Shown: positions 25,684 through 33,663 of the stretch, in pieces
Layout of the letters: every line of letters starts with the position of its first letter
Numbering within the stretch: position 1 is the stretch's first letter
NCBI GenBank assembly: GCA_051004015.1
Contig: JBPCKT010000002.1
Location: forward strand, 9,164 to 73,163
Direction of reading: 5' to 3'
Length of the DNA stretch: 64,000 bases
Origin: SXOA01 sp051004015
Lineage (GTDB): Bacteria > Planctomycetota > Planctomycetia > Pirellulales > Pirellulaceae
Notes under the pieces: generated by a model
What the model saw: the letters and a program-made list of their open reading frames with translations, nothing else
Databases searched by the model: none
What the model was told of the DNA's origin: nothing
Made by a program: the position numbers and the translations under genes

Positions 25684-26374
25684 AGACCGGATGAACGACG
25701 TGCTGGACCGCCGGCAGGCGCCGGAACGGGATGCGCTCCTGCTGCGCCATGCGGGCGAATGCCTCCCTTGCCGTCAAACGCTGCATGGCCAGGCCGTCCT
25801 GTTGGCCGGTCTCGAGCTTGCCGAAACATCGCCGCTTTCCAATCAGTTTGCCGCGGCTGTGCTCGTTCAGGCAAATGAAATCCCCGTCGCTACAATTTCG
25901 AACCGCCAGCGCAGTGCGAAGAAGAATTGGGCCGGAGTGATCGCCGGCTTCGTTTCGCTGGCCGCTGTGGTACTCGTCGCGGTGCTGATCGGCCTTTCGC
26001 GGCAGCAGGGTGCGGTTCCTCCCACCGCGAACAAGCCTGCTTCGCCCATTGCGGTTCCCAAGACTGTGGAGGTCGCGCGGAATTTGCCGCCGCAGAAGGA
26101 AACGACTCCCGATACCATCGCCAAGGCGGCCACTCCTCCCGATTATCAAGAATATCGGGACGCCCTGAACTCGCTCACCGCCCAGTTGCCCAGCGCGGTG
26201 GAGAAGATTGACGAGGTGCAGCAGGCAACCCCCGCCATCCGCCCGATTCGGGCGTCGTTCTCCATGGCCATCGGCACGCTGCAACGGACCATCCCCAATC
26301 GCACCCGGCGGGATTCTCGGCCCATCAAGCCGGACAGCGGATTTCACGGCCACCAGCGGGACGTCGTGGTATAA
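25664..26374 (+). CDS. Membrane anti-sigma factor with zinc (ZAS-type) motif
   Basis: A 236-residue single-pass protein that overlaps the ECF sigma gene by 20 bases. The cytoplasmic N-terminus holds HAGECLPC (about residues 31-38), the HxxxCxxC zinc anti-sigma motif. A membrane helix (WAGVIAGFVSLAAVVLVAVL) lies near residue 90. The periplasmic part is Pro/Thr-rich, then helical. GAGGAG at 25651-25656 is ideally spaced for the ATG at 25664. It should hold the sigma factor inactive until an envelope signal arrives. Confidence 0.82.
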   Translation: MQCREFEDRMNDVLDRRQAPERDALLLRHAGECLPCRQTLHGQAVLLAGLELAETSPLSNQFAAAVLVQANEIPVATISNRQRSAKKNWAGVIAGFVSLAAVVLVAVLIGLSRQQGAVPPTANKPASPIAVPKTVEVARNLPPQKETTPDTIAKAATPPDYQEYRDALNSLTAQLPSAVEKIDEVQQATPAIRPIRASFSMAIGTLQRTIPNRTRRDSRPIKPDSGFHGHQRDVVV

Positions 26375-26608
26375 CGGCGGTCTGACTCGCGCTGTCGCTA
26401 CAACCCGCACGGCCGGCACTTCTTTCCCGCCAGGACTCCCTTACGGCAGTCATCTTTGCCCCAGCGGTCATATCCGCAAGAGCCGTAAGATCTCGCGCAG
26501 CCGCACATTTTACCCTGGCGGTGCATCTTCGCGCTTCCGCGGGCCGATTCACACTAGCATCGCCGGTCTCTAGTCCCACCAGCAGCAACCAAGCCAGGGG
26601 TGAATATC

Positions 26609-26941
26609 GTGGCCAAAGCGAACAAAGCGGAACTGATCATCGACCGTCGCACGGATCGAGACGAACGCCGCAAGGAAAGCCAACCCATCGTTCAGGAGCG
26701 CCGGGCCAAAGTTCAGCGCCGGCGGCAGATCGATCCGACCACCTGCGAGCGCGAGTATTCGGACGACGAAATCCAGTTCATGCATGCTCTCGACGCCTAC
26801 AAACGGACCAGCGGCCGGATGTTCCCTACGTGCAGCGAAATCCTGGAGGTCATCCGCGATTTGGGCTACGTCCGCGACACCTCCGCTCCTGGCAAAGCAT
26901 CAAGCCCGGTCGGCCAGATTGCCGGCACAACGGCGTCGTAA
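26609..26941 (+). CDS. Small conserved planctomycete protein of unknown function
   Basis: A 110-residue, highly charged cytoplasmic protein. The first half is Arg/Lys/Glu-rich (IDRRTDRDERRKES). The second half carries a conserved-looking block, FMHALDAYKRTSGRMFPTCS followed by EILEVIRDLGYV, which I recall from short planctomycete proteins. The start is a GTG at 26609 eight bases after AGGGG (26596-26600). It might bind DNA or RNA, but no motif proves that. It ends before a strong terminator. Confidence 0.65.
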   Translation: MAKANKAELIIDRRTDRDERRKESQPIVQERRAKVQRRRQIDPTTCEREYSDDEIQFMHALDAYKRTSGRMFPTCSEILEVIRDLGYVRDTSAPGKASSPVGQIAGTTAS

Positions 26942-26986
26942 CAAATAGCCAGCCAGCCAGTTCCCCTGGACCCACAGCCAGGAACC

Positions 26987-27021
26987 GGGACGAGCCGCTT
27001 TGAGGCGGCTCGTCCCTTTTT
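26987..27021 (+). terminator. Rho-independent terminator after the 26609 gene
   Basis: A perfect 12-bp stem, GGGACGAGCCGC at 26987-26998 and GCGGCTCGTCCC at 27005-27016, loop TTTGAG, then five T. Confidence 0.92.
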
Positions 27022-27089
27022 CGTGCGCACATTTTGCTCTTGCTCCGGCCCGCGCCGCCAGCTACCCTTCGGCCGCGATTTGTAAAGAA

Positions 27090-27872
27090 ATGCGCGCCGG
27101 TGGAAAGTGCCCCGGCGCAGGAGCCAATGCCGCCGTGCTCTCGACCCTGCCATTCCGATTGCTGATGATCGCGCTGCTCCCATCCGCGATTAGCGGCTGC
27201 GGCATGGTCGCGCAGAACCGCAATGCGGACGGCCTCCGCTACTTCAACCGCGGCCAACTGGCGGTCGCCCAGTCCCGCTTCGAGGCGGCCAAGCAGGCCA
27301 ACCCGCAGAACGCCGACGCCTACTACAACCTGGGTGCCGTGGCCCATCTGCAAGGCTTTCAGACCCGCAACACGGCCCAGCTTGGGCAGGCGGAATCGCT
27401 CTATCGGCAGTGCCTGGCGTATAACCCCAACCATGTCGATTGCCACCGCGGCCTGGCCGTGCTGCTGGCGCAGACGCAGCGGGTCGATCAGGCTTTCGAG
27501 CTGATGAAGACCTGGACCGTCACGAGCCCGCAATCGGCGGATGCCCGCGTGGAGCTCGCCCGCCTTTACGAAGAATATGGCGACCTGCGGACCGCCGAGC
27601 TGCAGCTTCAGCAAGCCTTGCAGCTCGACCTGAATAACTCCCGCGTCCACGCCTCCCTGGGCAGTGTGAAGGAAAAAATGGGCGATCTGCCGCAGGCTCT
27701 CGCCAACTACCAGCGCTCCCACACGCTTAACACCTTCCAGCCGGATTTGCCCGCCAGGATTGCTTCCCTGCAGCAGCGCGTCGGCGCAGCTCCGGCAACC
27801 AATCTTTCCCCCGCCGGCACCGGAACACTTCGCAGCGCGGGAGCCGCGGGCTTCACGAATCGGAATTACTAA
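27090..27872 (+). CDS. TPR-repeat lipoprotein
   Basis: A 260-residue protein. A hydrophobic stretch LLMIALLPSAISGC ends in a lipobox with Cys37 (from the ATG at 27090; an ATG at 27165 would give a 12-residue signal). About five tetratricopeptide units follow, such as ADAYYNLGAVAHLQG, VDCHRGLAVLLAQTQ and SRVHASLGSVKEKMG. TPR lipoproteins usually scaffold envelope complexes. It is separated from the upstream gene by a terminator, so it needs its own promoter, which I could not find with confidence. Confidence 0.78.
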   Translation: MRAGGKCPGAGANAAVLSTLPFRLLMIALLPSAISGCGMVAQNRNADGLRYFNRGQLAVAQSRFEAAKQANPQNADAYYNLGAVAHLQGFQTRNTAQLGQAESLYRQCLAYNPNHVDCHRGLAVLLAQTQRVDQAFELMKTWTVTSPQSADARVELARLYEEYGDLRTAELQLQQALQLDLNNSRVHASLGSVKEKMGDLPQALANYQRSHTLNTFQPDLPARIASLQQRVGAAPATNLSPAGTGTLRSAGAAGFTNRNY

Positions 27873-27875
27873 CCT

Positions 27876-27896
27876 CCCTCTCCCTTTGGGAGAGGG
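27876..27896. repeat. CCCTCTCCC/GGGAGAGGG palindrome between convergent genes
   Basis: CCCTCTCCC, TTT loop, GGGAGAGGG, followed by TTGGGGTGAGGG. This phrase occurs between genes in many unrelated bacteria. Here it sits between the convergent TPR and DUF1579 genes and may end both transcripts. Confidence 0.6.
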
Positions 27897-27919
27897 TTGG
27901 GGTGAGGGTCTAATTCGCG

Positions 27920-28471
27920 CTACTTCTTCCGCGTGTACTCAATCGTAAACATCTCCTCGTCCTTGCCCCCCTCGCCGATCATGAACATCTTAAAGGTGTG
28001 ATGGTCCTTGTCCTTCGAGCTGGACTGGGTCTTCCACTTCGCCAGCTTGCCGTCGGGGCCGGGATGCTCGGTGGTCATCGTCAGGACCTTGGTCTTCTCG
28101 TCGCGCGTCCCTTCAAAGAACATCGGCGTGCTGCTCATCGAATCGACCCAGACTCCCGTGTACTTCTTCTTGAACTGGTCATAGCCGTCGATGCTGCGGC
28201 CTTCAAACTTCGCGCCGGCAAATTCTCCGACAAAGGTGCTGGTGAGCCACAACCCGCCGCATTCCATTTTGTAGACGGACTTCGCCTTGCTGGCGGGTGC
28301 ATCCTTCGGCGTGCCGGGCATGAGCATCACCGCATCCCAGGTCCCGACCATCTCCTTCAGAATGTCATGTTCGGGTCCGGGCTTGGCGGACGGCGGCTGT
28401 TCCTGGGCAAATGTGACTTGAGAGAGCACGGTGAAAACAAAAACTGCGGCGATACAGAGAAAGCGTTTCAT
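27920..28471 (-). CDS. Exported DUF1579-family protein
   Basis: A 183-residue protein with a signal peptide ending VTFAQ (residue 23). The mature part has the DUF1579 pattern: HDILKEMVGTWDAV near its start, then FEGRSIDGYDQFKKKYTGVW and a beta-rich end, consistent with a lipocalin-like barrel. Function is unknown in the family. An excellent GGAGGTG ribosome site lies at 28476-28482. The frame extends upstream to 28546 without support. Confidence 0.85.
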   Translation of the reverse strand: MKRFLCIAAVFVFTVLSQVTFAQEQPPSAKPGPEHDILKEMVGTWDAVMLMPGTPKDAPASKAKSVYKMECGGLWLTSTFVGEFAGAKFEGRSIDGYDQFKKKYTGVWVDSMSSTPMFFEGTRDEKTKVLTMTTEHPGPDGKLAKWKTQSSSKDKDHHTFKMFMIGEGGKDEEMFTIEYTRKK

Positions 28472-28699
28472 GGAGCACCTCCGAAGGGAAAAAATGAGTT
28501 TGCCGAATTGGCGACCATAATTTAACGCCGTATGAACAAAAGTCAAGCGGGCCTCCGAGGTCTAAATGCCGATTCTACTCCTTCCGCATTTTTCCCCTTC
28601 CCCGTACAATCGAACTTTCGCCGAACCTCAACCGTTTTGCTCCTGTCCTACTCGCCAAACGGCTGTTTTCCCGCCACTTTTCCCTCGGACTCTCCGTTC

Positions 28700-29821
28700 A
28701 TGCCCGCGACCATGACCGCCACGGACCGCGTCTTCAATTTCTCCCCCGGCCCCGCGGTCCTGCCGCTGCCGGTGCTCCAGCAGGCCCAGCGCGAGCTGGT
28801 TTGCCTTCCTGGTTACGGCATGAGCGTGCTGGAAATGAGCCATCGCGCCCCCGGCTTTCTCGATGTCCTCGCCTCCGCCAAGTCGCTCCTTAAGGAGCTG
28901 CTCGCCATCCCGGACAACTATCAGATCATCTTCATTCAAGGGGGTTCCCGCCTGCAGTTCTCGATGGTGCCGATGAACCTGCTCCGCGGCCAAAGCGAAG
29001 CAGCAGACTACGTCGTCACCGGCTCCTGGAGCAAGTACGCCATCGACGAAGCTCGGCGGGAAGGCAAAGTCAACCTCGTCTGGGACGGCAAAGCCACCAA
29101 TTACGATCGATTGCCAAAAGCTGGCGAGCTGAAGCTCAACCCCAATGCCGCGTACGTCTACACCTGCTCGAACGAAACCATCCAAGGGGTGCAGTTCTCC
29201 GGCGAGCCCGACACTGGCAGCGTCCCACTTGTTTGCGACTGCTCCTCGGATTTTCTCCACCGGCCGATTCCCGTCAATAAATACGGCCTCATCTACGCCT
29301 GTGCCCAGAAGAACGCCGGTCCCGCCGGGGTCACCGCGGTCATCATCCGGAACGACCTCCTTCAGCGCAGCCCCAAAAACCTCCCCGGCTATCTCGACTA
29401 CAACAGCCACGTCAAGGAAGATTCGCTCTACAACACCCCTCCCACGTTCGCCATCTACCTGATGAACCTGGTCCTGCAGTGGCTCAAGAACGACATCGGC
29501 GGCCTGGCCAAGATGCACGCCCTCAACAAGCAAAAGGCCAAAATCCTCTACGACCTCGTCGACGCCAGCGGCGGCTTCTACAAAGGACACGCGCAGGCCC
29601 CAGACCGCTCGCTCATGAACGTCACCTTTCGCCTCCCGTCAGAGGCACTCGAAAAAGAATTCTGCAAGCTCGGCGAAGACCGCGGCCTCGACGGCCTCAA
29701 AGGCCACCGCAGCGTCGGCGGCATCCGCGCCAGCATCTACAACGCCATGCCGGTGGAGGGAGTGGAGGCGCTGGCGGAGTTTATGAAGGAGTTCAAGAAG
29801 AGTGCAGAGTGCAAAGTGTAG
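28700..29821 (+). CDS. serC: Phosphoserine aminotransferase
   Basis: A 373-residue PLP enzyme that makes 3-phosphoserine from 3-phosphohydroxypyruvate and glutamate. The start FNFSPGPAVLPLPVL, FIQGGSRLQFSMVPMNLL, YTCSNETIQGVQF and the PLP lysine in CAQKNAGPAGVT are all typical. The frame runs back to 28532, but the family starts at the ATG of 28700 (or 28712). The last residues (SAECKV) and the TAG stop are encoded by an inverted repeat shared with the intergenic spacer. serA follows directly, so the two serine-pathway genes are probably co-transcribed. Confidence 0.95.
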   Translation: MPATMTATDRVFNFSPGPAVLPLPVLQQAQRELVCLPGYGMSVLEMSHRAPGFLDVLASAKSLLKELLAIPDNYQIIFIQGGSRLQFSMVPMNLLRGQSEAADYVVTGSWSKYAIDEARREGKVNLVWDGKATNYDRLPKAGELKLNPNAAYVYTCSNETIQGVQFSGEPDTGSVPLVCDCSSDFLHRPIPVNKYGLIYACAQKNAGPAGVTAVIIRNDLLQRSPKNLPGYLDYNSHVKEDSLYNTPPTFAIYLMNLVLQWLKNDIGGLAKMHALNKQKAKILYDLVDASGGFYKGHAQAPDRSLMNVTFRLPSEALEKEFCKLGEDRGLDGLKGHRSVGGIRASIYNAMPVEGVEALAEFMKEFKKSAECKV

Positions 29822-29885
29822 AGTGCAAAGTAAAAAGCCGCTCCATTTTCTCACTCTACACTCTGCACTTTACACTCTACACTTT
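29800..29885. repeat. Imperfect inverted word repeat joining serC and serA
   Basis: The left arm (29800-29831) repeats AGAGTGCAAAGTGT-type words; the right arm (29852-29885) is their imperfect reverse complement (ACTCTACACTCTGCACTT). The left arm supplies the end and stop codon of serC. The right arm ends four bases before the serA ATG, leaving no normal ribosome site. Confidence 0.75.
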
Positions 29886-29889
29886 CCCC

Positions 29890-31512
29890 ATGCCCCGCAT
29901 CCTCATCCTCGACCCCATCGCCAAAGAAGGCCTCGAAATGCTCGCAGCCGCCCCCGGCATCGAGTACGAGGTCCGCACCGGCCTGAAAGGTGATGCCCTC
30001 AAAACAGCCCTTACCGAATTCGACGGGGCTATCTGCCGTAGCGGCGTGACCATCACCGGCGAATCGCTGGCGGGGAACCATCGCCTGCGGGCCATCGCCC
30101 GGGCCGGCGTCGGCACCGACAACATCGATAAGGAAGTCGCCACCCGCCAGGGCATCGTCGTGATGAACACGCCGACGGGGAACACGCTCAGCACGGCGGA
30201 GCACACCTTCGCCCTGCTGCTCGCCCTCTCCCGCTCGGTCGCCCCCGCCTACCACAGCCTGCTCGCCGGCAAGTGGGACCGCAAGTCGTACATGGGAACG
30301 CAGCTCGCCGACAAAACGCTCGGCATCGTCGGCCTCGGCCGCATCGGGCAGGAAGTGGCCAAGCGGGCTATCGCCTTCCAGATGCGGGTGCTGGGCTTTG
30401 ACCCGTTCCTATCCAAGGAACAGGCCGCGAAGCTCGGCATCGAGCGGGTGGAAACCGTGCGGGACATGCTGCCGCACGTCGATTACCTCACCGTCCATAC
30501 GCCGCTCACGCCGGAAACCACCAACCTCATCGGCCTCCCCGAGCTCGACATCCTCAAACCCGGCGTCCGGCTCATCAACTGCGCCCGCGGCGGCATTTAC
30601 AACGAGGCCGCCCTCGTCGAAGGTCTGAAGAGCGGCAAAATCGGCGGCGTGGCCCTGGACGTGTTTGTCGAAGAGCCCTGCACCAAGAGCCCGCTGTTCG
30701 GCATGCCCAACGTCGTCTGCACTCCGCACCTCGGGGCCAGTACCGAGGAGGCCCAGACCCAGGTTGCCGTCGAAGCGGTGCAGCTCCTGATCAACTTCTT
30801 CACCACGGGGGAAGTCCGCCACGCCGTCAACATGGCCGCGGTGGATCCCAAGACCCTGCAAGCCATCAAGGGGTATCTCGACCTCGCCTGGCGTCTGGGG
30901 CTCCTCGCCAGTCAGTGGCAGACAGCCGGGGCTTCTGCCTGCCACCTCACCTATCGCGGCGAAGTGACCAGCAAGAATACAAAACTCCTCACAGCCGCCT
31001 TCTGCGCGGGGCTTTTGGAGCGGGCCTTGGAGGAGGAGGTCAACGTTGTCAATGCGGAAGTCCTCCTCCGCGAGCGCGGGATCAAGCTCACCGAGGAATC
31101 CCGCAGCGACATGGGGGCCTTCACCTCCTCCATCACGGCTGAAGTCACCGCCGGCGAAAAGCCGTTCGCCGTCGCCGGCACCCTGTTCGGCAACAACATG
31201 CCCCGCCTGATCCGCCTGGCGGACTTTCGCCTGGAAGCCTACCTGGACGGCATCATGCTGGTCTTCACCCACAACGACGTCCCCGGCATCATCGGCGCGG
31301 TCGGCACCATCTTCGGCAGCCACAAGGTGAACATCGCCCAGATGTCCGTCGGCCGCACCACCCCCGGCGGGGGCGCGATCGGCGTCCTCAACCTCGACGG
31401 CCACCCCCCCGCCGCCGCCCTGGACGAAGTCCGCACCCACCCCGCGATCTCCAGCGCCCGCATCCTGGAACTGCCCGCCGCTGGGAATCTGCCGGCGTGG
31501 CTGAGGTGGTAG
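29890..31512 (+). CDS. serA: D-3-phosphoglycerate dehydrogenase
   Basis: A 540-residue enzyme for the first step of serine synthesis, the long (type I) form. The NAD-binding motif LGIVGLGRIGQEVAKRA is followed by the catalytic Arg (INCARGGIYNE), Glu and His (PHLGAS). An intervening domain (about residues 315-450) and a C-terminal ACT domain (LVFTHNDVPGIIGAVGTIFG) for serine feedback or structure complete it. The ATG at 29890 is the only sensible start, though the reading frame is open far upstream into serC. No GGAG-type site precedes it. Confidence 0.95.
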   Translation: MPRILILDPIAKEGLEMLAAAPGIEYEVRTGLKGDALKTALTEFDGAICRSGVTITGESLAGNHRLRAIARAGVGTDNIDKEVATRQGIVVMNTPTGNTLSTAEHTFALLLALSRSVAPAYHSLLAGKWDRKSYMGTQLADKTLGIVGLGRIGQEVAKRAIAFQMRVLGFDPFLSKEQAAKLGIERVETVRDMLPHVDYLTVHTPLTPETTNLIGLPELDILKPGVRLINCARGGIYNEAALVEGLKSGKIGGVALDVFVEEPCTKSPLFGMPNVVCTPHLGASTEEAQTQVAVEAVQLLINFFTTGEVRHAVNMAAVDPKTLQAIKGYLDLAWRLGLLASQWQTAGASACHLTYRGEVTSKNTKLLTAAFCAGLLERALEEEVNVVNAEVLLRERGIKLTEESRSDMGAFTSSITAEVTAGEKPFAVAGTLFGNNMPRLIRLADFRLEAYLDGIMLVFTHNDVPGIIGAVGTIFGSHKVNIAQMSVGRTTPGGGAIGVLNLDGHPPAAALDEVRTHPAISSARILELPAAGNLPAWLRW

Positions 31513-31604
31513 AGGCGCGTTGGATGCCGGAAAACCATTGTCTTTCAAATGAAGCGAATGTCTAATATCCGAGGGCCAATATCCTTTTTTCGACCGGGAA
31601 CCGC

Positions 31605-32006
31605 GTGGCGTCTGAGATTCCTGTTGTCCGCTATTTTCTCATCTGTCGGGAAGTGCTTGTTGAGCCCGATGGACTGGCAACCTTGCGGCATCTGCTGCAC
31701 ATCTTTGTGCGGCCGGATGACGGTCCATTTCCTTGCGTTTGCGAGCAATTGACACTGTATGGATTGCTTACGAGTGGTCGAGGAAAGCACCGTTTTGGGG
31801 TGGAGCTGGCGTTTCTTGAGCAAGAGGGAGAAATGTCGCTCTGGATTTCCCCCGCGCGCGAGATCGATTTGGGACAGGATCCAGTAGCGCTCCCGGCGTT
31901 GCCGATCCCCATTCGCAACATCGTGTTTCAGCATCCGGGGCAATACACGTTCCGTCTGCTTTGCGACCAGGTTGCCATCGCCGAAGCGAACTTTGAGGTA
32001 AGATAA
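31605..32006 (+). CDS. DUF6941-like hypothetical protein
   Basis: A 133-residue soluble protein from a GTG at 31605 (GGGAA at 31597-31601). The start VVRYFLICREVLVEPDG, the middle QLTLYGLLTSGRG and the end LPIPIRNIVFQHPGQYTF resemble the family of the 16798 protein. The following gene starts five bases after its stop, so the two probably act together. Function unknown. Confidence 0.6.
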   Translation: MASEIPVVRYFLICREVLVEPDGLATLRHLLHIFVRPDDGPFPCVCEQLTLYGLLTSGRGKHRFGVELAFLEQEGEMSLWISPAREIDLGQDPVALPALPIPIRNIVFQHPGQYTFRLLCDQVAIAEANFEVR

Positions 32007-32011
32007 AAGAC

Positions 32012-32485
32012 ATGGCTGCAGATACTCCGCTGACCAAACTGATCCCGCTGGCCCCGCAAGTGCTGCCACACCTGGCAATCGATGCGGGCCAGGGCCAACC
32101 GCTGCCGGCAGGCATGACCGGGACCACTGCTTCCATGCATTCGCTCCCCGCGTTGACTCTGGACTTCGAGGCGGCGCACTCGCCGGCTCTGCAACTTGAT
32201 CTGACCGTCAGGCCGGGGGTTACACCCGTGGAGCTCGGGACCGATCTTTTTCGCCTCTGCTCGGTGGTCAATTCCCTGCCCCCTAGTCAGATCGGAGGGG
32301 GCCTGACTGCGGATGGCTACGTCAAGCAAGATGGGAATGTGCGGATGGTCATGAGGTTTGCGAACCCCCAGGGAGCGCAGGACCGCCTGGCGCAGCTCGT
32401 CAGTGCCATCAACTCGTCCGAAAGCTGCATGATCGCCTGCCCCTCGATTTCGCGCTGCGACGCAACGCTGGTCTGCGCCGTTTGA
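32012..32485 (+). CDS. Hypothetical protein in an operon with the DUF6941-like gene
   Basis: A 157-residue protein that I do not recognise. GAGGT at 31995-31999 is well spaced for the ATG at 32012. It has no signal peptide or membrane helix. The middle reads LQLDLTVRPGVTPVELGTDL, and there is an IGGGLTADGYVKQDG stretch. The last 30 residues have four cysteines (SCMIACPSISRCDATLVC). Confidence 0.55.
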   Translation: MAADTPLTKLIPLAPQVLPHLAIDAGQGQPLPAGMTGTTASMHSLPALTLDFEAAHSPALQLDLTVRPGVTPVELGTDLFRLCSVVNSLPPSQIGGGLTADGYVKQDGNVRMVMRFANPQGAQDRLAQLVSAINSSESCMIACPSISRCDATLVCAV

Positions 32486-32561
32486 GAACGCTTCCATATG
32501 CTTCCGGCGGTGAGAGGTGAAGCGTTATCGCCGTCGGCGCGCCTTCCATGTTCCGGCGGAG

Positions 32562-32617
32562 TTTACGGGTTCCTCTTCTCTGCTCGCGCTTGGAAATCAG
32601 AGAAGAGGAACCCGTAA
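32562..32617. repeat. Palindromic repeat, family C, copy 1
   Basis: TTTACGGGTTCCTCTTCTCT on the left pairs with AGAGAAGAGGAACCCGTAA on the right around about 17 bases (GCTCGCGCTTGGAAATC). The 3' flank is TTCCCGCGG. The same element recurs 284 bases downstream. Confidence 0.8.
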
Positions 32618-32845
32618 TTCCCGCGGCAACGTAGGCCGCGAGTCCTCTCGAGGGGCCAGCAGAGTGCGGCTGGCAGTGGCGAAAATCATTCCACGTAGCT
32701 GGTCTCGGAACCGTGGGCACCTGCGGCAAACGCCGCCAGGCGTCCGAGGCAACCGTCAATCGCCGCTCCACGTCTTTCCGGAAGCTACGTCAACTCTCAG
32801 GGCTCGCCACGGGAGTGGCGGCCTACTTTTCTTGCGGTCGCCGCG

Positions 32846-32901
32846 TTTACGGGTTCCTCGTCTCTGCTCGCGCTCGGAAATCAACGAAGAGGAACCCGTA
32901 A
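32846..32901. repeat. Palindromic repeat, family C, copy 2
   Basis: Same 56-base element as 32562-32617, with a few changes (CGTCTCTG for CTTCTCTG on the left, CAACGAAGAGG on the right). The changes partly preserve pairing. It is flanked by CCGCG on the left and TTTCCGCGG on the right. Confidence 0.8.
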
Positions 32902-33204
32902 TTTCCGCGGCTGTCCGCTACCGGCCTGAAGCGCAGGCGATGGACAGCGTTTTTTCCCGTGGCAGGCCTTTCCTTCGGTTACGCTTCAAGCTGGTGTGAA
33001 CCGCGGCGATTACAGAGGGGTGGCGCACAACCCACGGCCAGGATCGCTGTAATCCCCTTCCCCAAAAGGGCTTGCACCAAGGCACAGCGCTATCCTCGCC
33101 CCGCCGCTAGCCGGAGAAGGTCTCTTCACCACCTAACCGGCGACAAATCTAGGTTGTCCCGCGGCGTCACAACCGATAAAGTAGAGTTGTTGGGTCAAGC
33201 TAAC

Positions 33205-33600
33205 ATGTCACGTATCATTCCCCTCATCGCCGCGGTCCTCATCGCCGTCCGGCCGTTTTCCGGCTGTTGCGAATGTCATGCGCCGCTCGTGTCGGCGATA
33301 GTTTCGGCGTGGGATGATGCCTGGAGCGATGAACACGAGGACGACTGTTGCCCGCATTCCGTCCCTTGCCCGGTTCCTGGCCATCCGGACGGAAAATGCC
33401 CGTCGTGCGAGTCCACCAAGGATTTTGTCAAGGTCGCGGCTCCGCAGGTCGCCAAGGCATCGCTCGTGTGGTATTTCGCGCCGTCGGTGGCGGCGGATAG
33501 CAAGTTGAATTTGCCCGCGTCCGCCTGCCGTTGTTCTCCGGGGCCACTCTTCAGCCCGGGCCTCCGCGCGCATCTCGTGCTGGGCGTAATGCTGATCTAG
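33205..33600 (+). CDS. Secreted Cys/His-rich protein of the metal-efflux cluster
   Basis: A 131-residue protein with a signal-like N-terminus (MSRIIPLIAAVLIAVRPFSG). It then has two metal-type clusters: CCECHAP at about residues 21-27, and HEDDCCPHSVPCPVPGHPDG with CPSCE at about residues 47-72. The C-terminal part ends in a hydrophobic stretch. It precedes the RND adaptor by 63 bases. Periplasmic metal binding or sensing is inferred from composition and place; I do not know a named family. The ribosome site is weak. Confidence 0.6.
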   Translation: MSRIIPLIAAVLIAVRPFSGCCECHAPLVSAIVSAWDDAWSDEHEDDCCPHSVPCPVPGHPDGKCPSCESTKDFVKVAAPQVAKASLVWYFAPSVAADSKLNLPASACRCSPGPLFSPGLRAHLVLGVMLI

Positions 33601-33663
33601 TCTCGCTGCCGCGAAGCTCTTTTTTCCGGCACCAGGCGTTGACTCGCTGGCTTTCGTTTCTGG

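Larger units (their letters stand above)
32486..33204. other. Repeat-bearing intergenic region
   Basis: About 0.7 kb without a credible gene. An open frame at 32517-32999 is rejected because it crosses both copies of a palindromic repeat and has an Arg/Ser-rich random composition. It contains the two repeat copies listed separately and a GC-rich segment leading to the metal cluster. Confidence 0.6.

Noticed and set aside
29479..29889. In-frame N-terminal extension of serA into serC
   Set aside because: Arg/Pro-rich shadow of serC; serA family starts at MPRILILD.
32517..32999. 160-codon frame on the plus strand
   Set aside because: It reads through both copies of a palindromic repeat and is Arg/Ser-rich without domain features.
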